DNA of 64,000 nucleotides from JAWLHA01 sp041690535 (GTDB taxonomy: Bacteria; Pseudomonadota; Gammaproteobacteria; Thiohalomonadales; Thiohalomonadaceae), in NCBI GenBank assembly GCA_041690535.1, contig JAWLHA010000002.1, positions 1 to 64,000 on the forward strand. Reading direction: 5' to 3'. Below, one piece after another: positions 1 through 8,237 of the stretch; positions within the stretch are counted from its first letter, which is position 1, and every line of letters starts with the position of its first letter. The notes beneath the pieces were generated by a model. The model was not told the DNA's origin, ran no database searches, and worked only from the letters and a program-made list of their open reading frames with translations. The translations under genes were made by a program, and so were the position numbers.

Positions 1-16
1 AAAAAAAACGTAAATT

Positions 17-225
17 GTAACTACTCGCCCCCCCGACTGCCTCCCGCTATGCAATTTTGGATGCGATCGCAGGTTCACCGCACTCGATCCTCGCTACTTG
101 TACTGTTCGTCATTCCCGCGAAGGCGGGAAATCCATAAGGCACCCAGCCCAATACCCCTGGCCCTCTGAAGTCCAGCACTGGATTCCCGCCTTCGCGGGA
201 ATGGCGGATGCGGGTGAGTAGTTAC
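17..225. mobile_element. MITE family A, copy 1 (IS66-like ends)
   Basis: The left end starts GTAACTACTCGCCCC (17-31) and the right end (211-225) is its imperfect inverse. Inside lies a second inverted pair of the CATTCCCGCG-type palindrome (about 111-134 and 181-203), so the whole piece can fold back on itself. It has no coding capacity. The left 18 bases (17-34) are identical to the end of the copy at 9049. The flanks share AAAAAAACG (2-10 and 226-234), but six extra bases separate the left one from the element, so the target duplication is only suggestive. It lies just 3' of oxyR. Confidence 0.7.
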
Positions 226-245
226 AAAAAAACGAGGCAAATGAC

Positions 246-1136
246 TCAGAGTGTGACGGACTCCTTGATGAGTTCGGCCAGCGCTTTGAAGCACCCGGCG
301 CGGTAGCTTGCCTTGCGATGCATCAGTCCGATGCGCCGGTTCGGGGGTGGATCGGCGAAGGGGATGTAGCGAACATTTGCGCCGAACAGGGGATCTGTGG
401 GAACCGCCAGCTTGGGCATGAGGGTGATGCCAATTCCCTCCGCCACCATCTGGCGCAAGGTCTCCAGGCTGGTTCCCCGGAAGCCACTGTACTCGCTCGC
501 CCCCGCCAGCAGGCATACATCAAGCGCTTGCCCGCGCATGCAATGCCCCTCTTCCAGCAGCAGGACTTCGCCCCCGTGCAACACCTCTAGGCTTGCGAAC
601 TGCTTCTCCGCAAGGGGGTGGTCGGCGGGGACCGTGAGCACAAAGGGCTCCTGGTAGAGATCGATCTCGGCAAATTCGTCGGTCTCCACCGGCAAGGCCA
701 GGATCAACAGGTCCAACTCAGCCTGACGCAGCTTATCCAGCAGCACCACAGTCTGATGCTCATGGAGGAACAGCTCCAGCCCCGGGAAACGCTTGCGCAC
801 GTGGGGCACAAACAGAGGCAGCAGATAGGGGGCCACCGTAGGGATGACCCCCACCTGCAGCCGTCCCACCATGGGGTCCTTGAATCCGGCAGCCAAGTCC
901 TTCACCATGCGAGCCTCCGCCAGCACCCGCCGGGCCTGAGCGGCAATGGCCAGCCCCGCCTCGGTCATGCCAATGCGCCGACCCGCACGCTCCACGAGCT
1001 GCACGCCCAGCTCCTCTTCCAGCTTCTTGATTTGCCCACTCAAGGTGGGCTGGCTGACAAAGCATCGCTCGGCGGCCCGATGGAAGTGGCGCTCCTCCGC
1101 CAGGGCAACCAGGTACTCGAGGTCTCGCAGGTTCAT
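246..1136 (-). CDS. oxyR: OxyR-type LysR hydrogen-peroxide sensor/regulator
   Basis: This 296-aa LysR-family regulator has an N-terminal winged HTH (residues 1-60, RHFHRAAERCFVSQPTLSGQ) and a C-terminal substrate-type domain. The segment EEGHCMRGQALDVC carries two cysteines nine residues apart, the spacing of the C199/C208 peroxide-sensing disulfide of E. coli OxyR, and the neighbouring GHC and RxQAL residues also match. Oxidised OxyR activates peroxide-defence genes. A peroxiredoxin gene with an OxyR-like operator lies 7 kb away and is a plausible target. The ATG matches the usual OxyR N-terminus (MNLRDLEYL). Its upstream region has CTATCGG repeats (1145-1160) that could be an autoregulatory site, but their spacing is not canonical. 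Confidence 0.92.
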   Translation of the reverse strand: MNLRDLEYLVALAEERHFHRAAERCFVSQPTLSGQIKKLEEELGVQLVERAGRRIGMTEAGLAIAAQARRVLAEARMVKDLAAGFKDPMVGRLQVGVIPTVAPYLLPLFVPHVRKRFPGLELFLHEHQTVVLLDKLRQAELDLLILALPVETDEFAEIDLYQEPFVLTVPADHPLAEKQFASLEVLHGGEVLLLEEGHCMRGQALDVCLLAGASEYSGFRGTSLETLRQMVAEGIGITLMPKLAVPTDPLFGANVRYIPFADPPPNRRIGLMHRKASYRAGCFKALAELIKESVTL

Positions 1137-1208
1137 GGGATGGCCTATCGGTCTATCGGACCGAATAGTATCAGAAGCATTCGCCTGTCAGCAGCCTTCC
1201 CAGCCATG

Positions 1209-1330
1209 ACAGGGTGAACGCACACTTCCGCCACAGCCGTACTGTGAGCAATGTAAATCCTTGAAAGCAGGGGTCGGTTACAGGATGGCGGCGTCGAGCC
1301 TGCATATTTTCAGCACGCCTCCTTGCAACG
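1209..1330. repeat. MITE family B, degenerate copy
   Basis: The left end AGGGTGAACGCACACT (1211-1226) and the internal segment TCCTTGAAAGCAGG (1257-1270) match the complete family B element at 28549-28716. The right inverted end is not recognisable, so this is a truncated or decayed copy. It lies in the non-coding stretch between oxyR and the small membrane-protein gene. The 3' limit is approximate. Confidence 0.5.
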
Positions 1331-1373
1331 ACTTACAGTGCCCCCGGACGGCCGCTGCGTGGGCAGTCGCTCG

Positions 1374-1556
1374 CCCTGGAGCACCGAACAGATGGACGGA
1401 GCGAGTTGCCAGTCGCAGCCAGCTTGCCCCGTAAGCGGGGGCTGCGAACCGGCGAGGGTGGATAAGCGCAGCGAATCCACCATTCACGGCCGCGGCCGGT
1501 GGATGCGCTGCGCTTATCCACCCTACACGTTAGGCGCATCGTTCGGTGCTCCAGGG
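1374..1556. mobile_element. MITE family C, copy 1
   Basis: A perfect 16-bp terminal inverted repeat is present: CCCTGGAGCACCGAAC at 1374-1389 and its exact reverse complement at 1541-1556. The core is a second inverted repeat (1455-1481 and 1498-1524) containing GGTGGATAAGCGCAGCG. It has no coding capacity. Copies sharing the same core lie near 16.9 kb and 24.9 kb. No clear target duplication is visible. Confidence 0.72.
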
Positions 1557-1580
1557 GGCTCGGGGGCGATCAGCTCTCCG

Positions 1581-2084
1581 TCAGCGGGCACGCTCCAGGG
1601 CCCGTGCGGCGAAGATGAGGTTCACCCCGTCGTACACGGTGAGCTCACCACGGGCAGCAATGCACTCGGCACGCTTGGCGATAAGCCGGGGATCGCGCTC
1701 CACCACCTCGGCGACGGCACTGGCGAGGCGGTGGGGCGCCGGAAAGTCACCCCGTGGAAAGAGCCAGTGGGGCAGTGGCCGATGCTCTCCAAGATGACGG
1801 GCGGGGCGCGGCTCCACGCTGACCGGCAGATGGAACATCCAGGCCGAGAACTCCAGCCCGGCCAAGGCGGCGTTCATTCGGCAGAACCGGATGACAGCCA
1901 GAATGAAGACGGTTCCGAGGATCAGCGCGAAAATCACTGCCGAGGAAACCGGCTCGGATGGCAGCACCACGGCCAATGTCACCTGGGCGGTCAGCAGGCC
2001 ACTGAGCAGCACCGCCACCAGGCACCGCCTGCGGCACCGAACCGCCTCCCCCATGACCTCCCGCACCTCTTCGATAGCCACCAT
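1581..2084 (-). CDS. Hypothetical small membrane protein
   Basis: I do not recognise the family of this 167-aa protein. Two hydrophobic helices are visible near residues 20-40 (CLVAVLLSGLLTAQVTLAVVL) and 45-67 (SSAVIFALILGTVFILAVIRF). They are followed by a roughly 100-residue soluble tail (HLPVSVEPRPARHL...ARALERAR) that would probably face the cytoplasm. The ATG has a GGAGG-type ribosome site about 7 bases upstream (in the − strand reading of 2085-2100), which supports a real gene. It stands alone between repeat elements and an intergenic stretch. Confidence 0.55.
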   Translation of the reverse strand: MVAIEEVREVMGEAVRCRRRCLVAVLLSGLLTAQVTLAVVLPSEPVSSAVIFALILGTVFILAVIRFCRMNAALAGLEFSAWMFHLPVSVEPRPARHLGEHRPLPHWLFPRGDFPAPHRLASAVAEVVERDPRLIAKRAECIAARGELTVYDGVNLIFAARALERAR

Positions 2085-2543
2085 TCACCCCCCTCCGTGC
2101 AGGCCTGAGCCGATTCAGTCAGGGCATTTCGCTAACGGTGAAACTGGACGGACAACCCACGCAGCACGGACCGCGACGTGCGTATGCGTTCCCCTTGGCC
2201 GCAATGTGCGCTGCTCCACCTGCGAAAGCGCACCGAGAAAGCATAGTCATTCACAGCCCGATCCGCTTGCCGCGGGCGACCGGTCGATACGCCAATACAA
2301 CACAATCAACCGCCATTTTTGGCCCATACACGCCATTTAAATGCCATCGGTGGCATACCCAGCTTAAGGAGAACGAAGCCTGGAGGGCAGGCCCGGCCTA
2401 TCGATAAACCAAGCTAATCTGCCCATAAATACAGAAAATGCCTTACCTGATCCGGCCCTTTTCAGCGGATGGCATGAACCTTGATCGATGTAAAGCATAG
2501 GAGCACGTGTAACCCAGACATCTCCAACCACCAGAAGGGGCCA
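2085..2543. other. Intergenic stretch upstream of the DUF3579 gene
   Basis: No convincing gene is present. The stretch is AT-richer than its surroundings and should hold the divergent promoters for the small membrane protein (minus) and the DUF3579-MBL pair (plus). A perfect 6-bp hairpin with a tetraloop (ATGCCATCGGTGGCAT, 2341-2356) is visible. I could not match the leader to a known riboswitch class by eye. Confidence 0.4.
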
Positions 2544-2882
2544 ATGGTCTTGCACTCGAGAAAACACTCCCCCACCCCGGACGCCTCGCAAAAGCCGCTA
2601 TACCTCAGAGAGGGACGTGTGCTCATCTGCGGCTTGACGAAGGACGGGCGCCAATTCCGACCCAGCGACTGGGCTCAACGGCTGACCACGGCAGTGGGCC
2701 GTTTCGGTCCCGATCGCCGGATCCGACTGCATCCGGCGGTTGCCCTGGCGACCGTGGACGGGGTTACCTGTGTGGTGGTGGACGACAGCCTGGAAACCGA
2801 GGAACCGGAAATCTTCGCCTTCCTGATGGATTTCGCATGCGGCAACGGCCTTCAGGTCGACGGCCGGAAGTGGTGCCGATGA
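2544..2882 (+). CDS. DUF3579 family protein
   Basis: This 112-aa protein carries the conserved core of the proteobacterial DUF3579 family: LICGLTKDGRQFRPSDWAQRL, GRFGPDRRIRLHPAVALA, CVVVDDSLETEEPEIFAFLMDFA. Its biochemical function is unknown. I chose the ATG preceded by AGAAGGGG; an in-frame start 63 bases upstream would add an unconserved tail. Its stop overlaps the next ATG (ATGA), so it is probably translationally coupled to the downstream metallo-hydrolase gene. Confidence 0.8.
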   Translation: MVLHSRKHSPTPDASQKPLYLREGRVLICGLTKDGRQFRPSDWAQRLTTAVGRFGPDRRIRLHPAVALATVDGVTCVVVDDSLETEEPEIFAFLMDFACGNGLQVDGRKWCR

Positions 2883-3667
2883 CGGAGCCGGCGGCAGCAC
2901 CGCGATCTCTGTCCGATGTGACCCTCCGGGTGCTGTTCGACAACGTCCCCTTCGATGGGCGACTGCAGTGCCTGTGGGGGTTCGCCTGCCTGATCGATGT
3001 CCCCGGCCGTCGCCTGCTGTTCGATACCGGCAGCAACGGCCGGGTGCTGTTGAAGAACATGCATGCGGTCGGTGTCGACCCCGCGTCCGTGGACGACCTG
3101 TTCATCTCCCATGCCCATTGGGACCACACCGGCGGCATCGATTCCCTTCTGGAGCTCAATCCCGCGTTGCGGCTGATCGTGCCATCCAGCCTCTCGCCAC
3201 GGCTCCGCCAGGACCTGAACACCCTCGCCCGCGAGGTCGTCACCGTCGGCGAGTCGCCGCAGGCCCTCGGCTTCGGCTTCTCCTCAACCGGTACGCTGGC
3301 CGCCAAGATGCCGGAACAGGCGTTGTTTATCGAAACCCGCGAAGGAGCGGTGGTGGTCACGGGTTGTGCCCACCCGGGGATCGTAACGATTGCCACTCGG
3401 GCCACCGAGCAGAGTGGAACCAACATCGCACTGTTGGCGGGAGGCTTTCACCTGTATGAGGAGCCGCCCGCGGCCATCGACGCCATCGCCCATGCGCTAC
3501 TCGCCTTGGGGGTGCGACAGATCATGCCCACCCACTGCACCGGCGATCCGGGGTTGGTGGGGCTTCGAGCCGCCTTCGGGGAGCGTTTCATCACGGGTGG
3601 CAACGGACAATCGGTCCGATTCAATGCGCACGCGGGGCGAGCCGGCTGGGCTGAAGAGGGAGGCTGA
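2879..3667 (+). CDS. Metallo-beta-lactamase-fold hydrolase (pterin-aminobenzene phosphate synthase-like)
   Basis: This 262-aa MBL-fold protein has the metal-binding motif SHAHWDHTGG and later metal-site segments TGCAHPG, AGGFHLY and PTHCTGD. That pattern fits the MBL subgroup often annotated as 7,8-dihydropterin-6-methyl-4-(beta-D-ribofuranosyl)-aminobenzene-5'-phosphate synthase-like. The true substrate is unknown. The start MTEPAAAP overlaps the DUF3579 stop by four bases; the longer open frame upstream lies inside that gene and is unlikely to be used. Confidence 0.8.
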   Translation: MTEPAAAPRSLSDVTLRVLFDNVPFDGRLQCLWGFACLIDVPGRRLLFDTGSNGRVLLKNMHAVGVDPASVDDLFISHAHWDHTGGIDSLLELNPALRLIVPSSLSPRLRQDLNTLAREVVTVGESPQALGFGFSSTGTLAAKMPEQALFIETREGAVVVTGCAHPGIVTIATRATEQSGTNIALLAGGFHLYEEPPAAIDAIAHALLALGVRQIMPTHCTGDPGLVGLRAAFGERFITGGNGQSVRFNAHAGRAGWAEEGG

Positions 3668-3843
3668 CCGGCTTGCGGGAACTCGGCACCGGACGTGCAA
3701 GTCCAACCCACTGTTTCCCCAGCGACTCGGGAGCGACCGGATTTCCAGTGCGCTTCGGCCCGAAGTGTAGGAGTTCGCGCCAGCCAGCCACTCTGCGGTG
3801 ACCGTTTCCGAATGTCCCACCCGCTCCCCATAGGGAGATCGAC

Positions 3844-5469
3844 ATGATCAATGTCCACGGCAACACCACCCGCATTCTCGGGGCGTTCGCCATCGCCTCG
3901 ATCCTCTTCCTCGTGGCCCTCGCCTTCTCCCTGCTGGGGATGCAGCACACGGTGGACGACTTTCGGGCGCTCCAGCAGCGGGAGAATGTGCGGATGAGTG
4001 CCCTCCACTCCATGTATGGACGGGGGCTGTTGGGAGGATTCGCGGCACGCAACAAAATCTTCGATCCCGCCCTCACCGAAGCCCGCCCCGTGGTCACCGA
4101 GACGGGCAAGATGTTCCTGCACTATCTGGCCGAGGTCCGCCGTCTCACCCCTCCGGATGCGCGCGACAACCTGAGCACCCTCGACGACATCGAACGGAGC
4201 TGGAGCAAGGTGCAGGCGGTCCGCATGCAGGCCCTCGGACTGGTGGAGGGAGGCTCGCCGACGCGGGCCCACGAGGTCCTCGCGGGAGAGGAAATCATGG
4301 AATGGAAGAAGATCCGCAAGGCCTTGGACGGGCTCATCGCCGATCAGGAGAAGAAGGTCGAGACCATGGGTGAGAAGGTGGTTTCGGATGCCGACTCCAC
4401 CCGCCTGGCCAGCCTCGCAACGGCCGCGGTGTCCCTGGTGTTGGGCGCCTCCCTGATGCTCTGGGTGATGCGGATGCTCTCCCGCGCCCTGTGCCAGGTG
4501 AAAACCGGGATGTGCGAGATCGCCAGGGGCGACGGCGATCTCACCAAACGCCTGGAGGTTTCGGGGCGGGACGAAACCGCGGAACTGGCCCGGGCCTTCA
4601 ATCAGTTCGTAGAAAGGATCCACAATCTCATGCGAGATGTGGTGGGGGCGACCGCGCAGCTCGCCTCGGCGGCCGAGCAGATGTCGATGACCACCCGCGA
4701 GTCGCTCGGGGGCGTTGAGCGGCAGCAGCATGAGACCGACCAGGTCGCCACCGCCGTCACCCAGATGTCGAGCACCATCCAGGAAGTGGCGCACAACACG
4801 GCCGAAACGGCCGCCATGTCTCAAGAGGCGGATCGGGCCGCCAAGACCGGCCAGCGGACCGTGGAGGAGGCGATCACCACCATCCGCGCCATGGCCGCCG
4901 AGGTGCAGACGGCCGCTCAAGCCATTGAGGAGCTGGAGCAGGAGAGCGTGCAGATCGGCTCGGTGCTCGATGTGATCCAGGGGATTTCCGAGCAGACCAA
5001 TCTTCTGGCGCTGAATGCGGCCATCGAGGCGGCCCGTGCCGGGGAACAGGGGCGAGGGTTCTCTGTGGTGGCCGATGAGGTGCGGACCCTCGCCACCCGC
5101 ACCCAGAGTTCCACCCATGAGATCCAGGAGATGATCGAGCGGCTCCAGAGCAAGGCCCGCCACTCGGCCGCGGTGATGGAGCAAGGGCGCACCAAGGCGG
5201 AGGAGACCGTCAACCAGTCGCGAGCCACCAGCGAAGCGCTGGCGGCCATTGCGGAGCGGGTGAGTACGATTTCGGACATGACCACCCAGATCGCCAGTGC
5301 GACCGAGGAACAGAGCAGCGTCTCGGAGGAGATCAGCCGCAACATTGCCAGCATCAGCGAAATCGCCGACCAGACCGCCCACCACGGCCAGCAGCTGGCC
5401 GAAGCGGCCGACAACCTCTCGCGCCTGGCCGCCGATCTACAGGCCCTGGAGGGTGGATTCAGAGTCTGA
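3844..5469 (+). CDS. Methyl-accepting chemotaxis protein
   Basis: This 541-aa inner-membrane chemoreceptor has a first membrane helix at residues ~11-33, a helical sensor domain of ~150 residues, a second helix at ~188-210 (LASLATAAVSLVLGASLMLWV), a HAMP linker and a long cytoplasmic coiled coil. The signalling hairpin tip matches the MCP family (ISEQTNLLALNAAIEAARAG, then FSVVADEVRTLA). Its ligand cannot be read from sequence. It is monocistronic, with a purine-rich AGGGAGA ribosome site, and converges on the DUF3501 gene 25 bases away. No NWETF-type CheR/CheB tether is visible at the C-terminus. Confidence 0.93.
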   Translation: MINVHGNTTRILGAFAIASILFLVALAFSLLGMQHTVDDFRALQQRENVRMSALHSMYGRGLLGGFAARNKIFDPALTEARPVVTETGKMFLHYLAEVRRLTPPDARDNLSTLDDIERSWSKVQAVRMQALGLVEGGSPTRAHEVLAGEEIMEWKKIRKALDGLIADQEKKVETMGEKVVSDADSTRLASLATAAVSLVLGASLMLWVMRMLSRALCQVKTGMCEIARGDGDLTKRLEVSGRDETAELARAFNQFVERIHNLMRDVVGATAQLASAAEQMSMTTRESLGGVERQQHETDQVATAVTQMSSTIQEVAHNTAETAAMSQEADRAAKTGQRTVEEAITTIRAMAAEVQTAAQAIEELEQESVQIGSVLDVIQGISEQTNLLALNAAIEAARAGEQGRGFSVVADEVRTLATRTQSSTHEIQEMIERLQSKARHSAAVMEQGRTKAEETVNQSRATSEALAAIAERVSTISDMTTQIASATEEQSSVSEEISRNIASISEIADQTAHHGQQLAEAADNLSRLAADLQALEGGFRV

Positions 5470-5494
5470 TTCCGAGGCGAACTTTCACGGCTCG

Positions 5495-6079
5495 TCAGTC
5501 CAGATCGGCAACGAGGGCGGCGCGTACGGGCTCCTGAACCGACGCGGCCACGTGGCGATAGCCATCGTGCTCAATCCCCATCGCCAGGGGCGCCCCCTCC
5601 TTTGCCGCCTCCACCATGGCGGGGCTCAATTCAAATCGCAGGAAATGGACGGAAGAGGTCTTCTCCTCGTTGGTGCGCTCCAGGTCTTCATTGGCGATGC
5701 CAAAGGTGGGCGGGTGCGTGCCCACCTGCATCCAGACCGTGGTCTCGATCCCTTTAAGCTCCGCCAGCCGGCGCCGACGTTCCGTCTCGTCATCGAACTC
5801 GATCATCAAGGTCGCTTTCCAGTTGGCACCGTCGGGGATCAGCGGATTGTAGGCAGCCAACTCCTCCTCGATCCCCCCGATCTCGAAGATGCGCTCGATC
5901 CGCAGCATCTCCTGCACCTGGTACTGAATGGTGAGACGATCCTCGAAATGGAGGGTGGCGTTCGGCCCCACCGGCACCTGTCTGCGCCGCTTGTGCGCCA
6001 TCACCTTGGCGCGGATCTCCGGCCTGAATTCGGCATAAGCCTCAAGACTGTACAACTCTTCACGCGTCAGCTTGCGCAT
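5495..6079 (-). CDS. DUF3501 family protein
   Basis: This 194-aa soluble protein is of the DUF3501 family (MRKLTREELYSLEAYAEFRPEIRAKVMAHKRRR, FEDRLTIQYQVQEMLRIERIFE, HFLRFELSPAMVEAAKEGAP). No enzymatic activity is known. It is the third gene of a rubrerythrin / Fe-S oxidoreductase / DUF3501 cluster found in many proteobacteria, which points to a shared redox role (inference). I chose the ATG that follows GGAGAGTGGG; the longer frame begins with TTG four codons earlier, inside that ribosome site. Confidence 0.82.
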   Translation of the reverse strand: MRKLTREELYSLEAYAEFRPEIRAKVMAHKRRRQVPVGPNATLHFEDRLTIQYQVQEMLRIERIFEIGGIEEELAAYNPLIPDGANWKATLMIEFDDETERRRRLAELKGIETTVWMQVGTHPPTFGIANEDLERTNEEKTSSVHFLRFELSPAMVEAAKEGAPLAMGIEHDGYRHVAASVQEPVRAALVADLD

Positions 6080-6251
6080 CCCACTCTCCAAGCACTTCGT
6101 CGTTCGCGATTAACTGTGGGCGTGATGCCCGACAGAGGCCATCATGCAGACCCGAACCACAGCACCGAGCGCCCATGAGCAGGGCGGATGAGCGCGGCAA
6201 TTTTGGCGGCGATGGGCCATGTCTCCCTGTTTCTGTTCGGCGCTCCCGGTC

Positions 6252-7598
6252 TTAGATCCCGTAGGCGGCGCGCAGCAGCCTCAACGGGTGTTCCGGTTCC
6301 CGTCCGTCGCCCAACCCGTTGGCAATGTGCTGCCCCGCCATGGGGCAGTCGCTGCCGTAGTGATCGACCTCGCTTTGCCGGACCTGATTGACCACCGGCC
6401 TGCCAATCTTCATGGCGATCTCGTGGAACTCTCTTTTCACTGCATAGGTGCCATCGTGGCCGGAGCACCGTTCGATGGTGTGGATCTCCGTCCCCGGTAC
6501 CAGCTGCAAGATCTCCCGCGCCTTCAGTCCCACTCCCTGCACCCGCAAGTGGCAGGAGGCGTGGTAGGCGACCTTTCCCAGTGGAGTTTTGAAGTCGGTG
6601 CACAGCTTGCCGCCCCGGTGTCGCAGGGCCAGGTACTCGAAGGGATCGAACAGGCGCGCCGCCACCTTGCGGACCTGTTCGTCTTCGGGAAACAGCAAGG
6701 GCAACTCCTGCTTGAACATGAGGGCACAGGAGGGCACCAGCGCCACGATGTCCCACCCCTGCTCCACCAGGGCGGCCAGGGGGGGAATGTTAAACTCCTT
6801 GGCCCGCTCCACAGCCTCGAGGTCACCCAGCTCCAGCTTGGGCATGCCGCAGCACTTCTCCTTGGGGACGAGGGTGATCGGAATGCCGTTATGCTCGAAC
6901 ACCGCCGCCAAGTCCTCCCCGAGCGCCGGTGCGTTGTAGTTTCCGTAGCAGGTGGCGAACAGGGCGACCTTGCCGGTTGTCCCCTCTGTGGGCACCGCTT
7001 TGGTCCCCTCCGCAGGAGGTCGCCCCAGCCGCTTGCGCAGCGTGGCGCTGTGATACTCCGGCAGCCTCGCCCGCGGATGCACCCCAAGGGTGGCGTCCAG
7101 GACCTTTCGTATCGGCCGGCTTCGATTCGCCCAGTTGACCGCCTGGGAAACCACGGGTATCCCCGCCAGCCGCCCGACCGTATCGGTGGCCGAGAGGATT
7201 CGGTCCCGGGTCTTCACCTTCCCGCTGCGAAACTTCACCGCCTTGGCCCGCAACATCAGGTGCGGAAAATCCAGCTCCCACTCGTGCGGGGGCACATAGG
7301 GGCACTTGGTCATGGAGCAGAGATCGCAGAGGTAGCAGTGGTCGACCACCTTCCAGTAGTCGGCCTTGGCCACCCCGTCGATCTCCATGGTCCTGGAGTC
7401 GTCCACCAAATCGAACAGGGTGGGGAAGGCGTTGCAGAGGCTGACGCAACGGCGGCAGCCGTGGCAGATATCAAAGACGCGCTCCATCTCCTCATAGAGC
7501 GCCGCCTCATCGAAAAAGGATGGATTCTTCCAATGGAGCGGGTGTCGGGTCGGTGCCTCGAGACTCCCTTCCCGCTTCATTTTTGTGGGAGCTGCCAT
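6252..7598 (-). CDS. Heterodisulfide reductase/GlpC-like Fe-S oxidoreductase
   Basis: The 448-aa protein has two N-terminal cysteine clusters, CHGCRRCVSLC and CYLCDLCSMTKCP; the second has an unusual CX2CX2CX4C spacing. Two CCG-type domains follow. The first contains KEKCCGMPKLE and VPSCALM. In the second the CCG is CSG (IERCSGHDGTYA), a degenerate form, with YHASCHLRVQG and SDCPMAG around it. The family (COG0247/HdrD-GlpC) transfers electrons or reduces disulfides. It lies between rubrerythrin and DUF3501 and may be the electron donor of that set (inference). The ATG follows a GTGGAGGAAGC ribosome site; a longer frame to 7661 lacks one. Confidence 0.85.
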   Translation of the reverse strand: MAAPTKMKREGSLEAPTRHPLHWKNPSFFDEAALYEEMERVFDICHGCRRCVSLCNAFPTLFDLVDDSRTMEIDGVAKADYWKVVDHCYLCDLCSMTKCPYVPPHEWELDFPHLMLRAKAVKFRSGKVKTRDRILSATDTVGRLAGIPVVSQAVNWANRSRPIRKVLDATLGVHPRARLPEYHSATLRKRLGRPPAEGTKAVPTEGTTGKVALFATCYGNYNAPALGEDLAAVFEHNGIPITLVPKEKCCGMPKLELGDLEAVERAKEFNIPPLAALVEQGWDIVALVPSCALMFKQELPLLFPEDEQVRKVAARLFDPFEYLALRHRGGKLCTDFKTPLGKVAYHASCHLRVQGVGLKAREILQLVPGTEIHTIERCSGHDGTYAVKREFHEIAMKIGRPVVNQVRQSEVDHYGSDCPMAGQHIANGLGDGREPEHPLRLLRAAYGI

Positions 7599-7672
7599 GC
7601 TTCCTCCACGCTCCTGGCCGACGTGTCCATTGCGGCCGCCCCGGAGCCATTTCCGGGGCACGCCGCGGGTGG

Positions 7673-8089
7673 CTAGTCGAGGGAATCGAGCGCCTTCTGA
7701 AAGCGGTTGGCGTGCGAGCGCTCCGCCTTGGCAAGCGTCTCGAACCAGTCGGCGACCTCATCGAACCCCTCCTCCCGGGCCGCCTTGGCCATGCCGGGGT
7801 ACATGTCGGAGTATTCGTGGGTCTCACCGGCGATGGCGCACTTCAGATTCGCCGCGGTCTCGCCGAACGCAAGCCCGGTGGCCGGATCGCCACAGTGCTC
7901 CAGATACTCCAGGTGGCCATGTGCGTGCCCCGTTTCACCCTCCGCGGTGGAACGGAACACCGTGGCCACATCGTTATAGCCTTCCACATCGGCCTTGGCC
8001 GCGAAGTAGAGATAACGCCGATTGGCCTGTGACTCGCCGGCGAAGGCGGCCTTGAGGTTGCTTTCGGTCTTGCTGCCCTTCAGTTGCAT
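7673..8089 (-). CDS. Rubrerythrin-family di-iron protein
   Basis: This 138-aa four-helix-bundle protein has both halves of a di-iron site: E-x2-H type motifs AEGETGHAHGHLE and KAERSHANRF, with FAGESQANRRY and AGETHEYSDMYP. The C-terminal rubredoxin domain of classical rubrerythrin is absent, so this is a short, sulerythrin-like form that needs an external electron donor. The family reduces hydrogen peroxide. It is the first gene of the cluster with the Fe-S oxidoreductase and DUF3501, a candidate donor. The ATG is preceded by AAGGAG at 7 bases. Confidence 0.9.
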   Translation of the reverse strand: MQLKGSKTESNLKAAFAGESQANRRYLYFAAKADVEGYNDVATVFRSTAEGETGHAHGHLEYLEHCGDPATGLAFGETAANLKCAIAGETHEYSDMYPGMAKAAREEGFDEVADWFETLAKAERSHANRFQKALDSLD

Positions 8090-8118
8090 CGCATTCTCCT
8101 TGTCGACTACTGCTGGGT

Positions 8119-8162
8119 GAAGAAAAACCACGCTGGTCGAAGAAAAACCTAGACCAGGTCTA
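8119..8162 (-). promoter_or_regulatory. Repeated and palindromic motif in the rubrerythrin leader
   Basis: Two direct repeats GAAGAAAAACC (8119-8129 and 8139-8149) are spaced exactly 20 bp, two helical turns. They are followed by the perfect palindrome TAGACC-A-GGTCTA (8150-8162). They lie 30-75 bases upstream of the rubrerythrin start, where an operator or core promoter would be expected. The cognate regulator is unknown. Confidence 0.45.
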
Positions 8163-8237
8163 AGGTCCCTTCAACCTGTGCGGCAGCAAACCGCCGGTGG
8201 TCGGGATGGGGGAGGGAAAAAGAGCCGCGCCCATTTG

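Noticed and set aside
94..516. Minus-strand open frame containing PFPRRRESS and SRLRGNDEQYK
   Set aside because: These peptides are the translation of the REP-like CATTCCCGCG palindrome inside MITE family A, and the rest is antisense to oxyR.
1145..1168. CTATCGG-T-CTATCGG-A-CCGAATAG upstream of oxyR as an OxyR autoregulatory site
   Set aside because: Tetranucleotides resemble OxyR boxes, but spacings are 4 and 8 bases, not the required 7; kept only as a remark.
3448..5385. 645-aa minus-strand open frame opposite the chemoreceptor gene
   Set aside because: Antisense shadow of the MCP and MBL genes; its composition is Gly/His/Leu-rich noise and it has no family resemblance.
6219..7676. 485-aa plus-strand open frame opposite the Fe-S oxidoreductase
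   Set aside because: Shadow frame; the opposite strand has clear cysteine motifs and a ribosome site.
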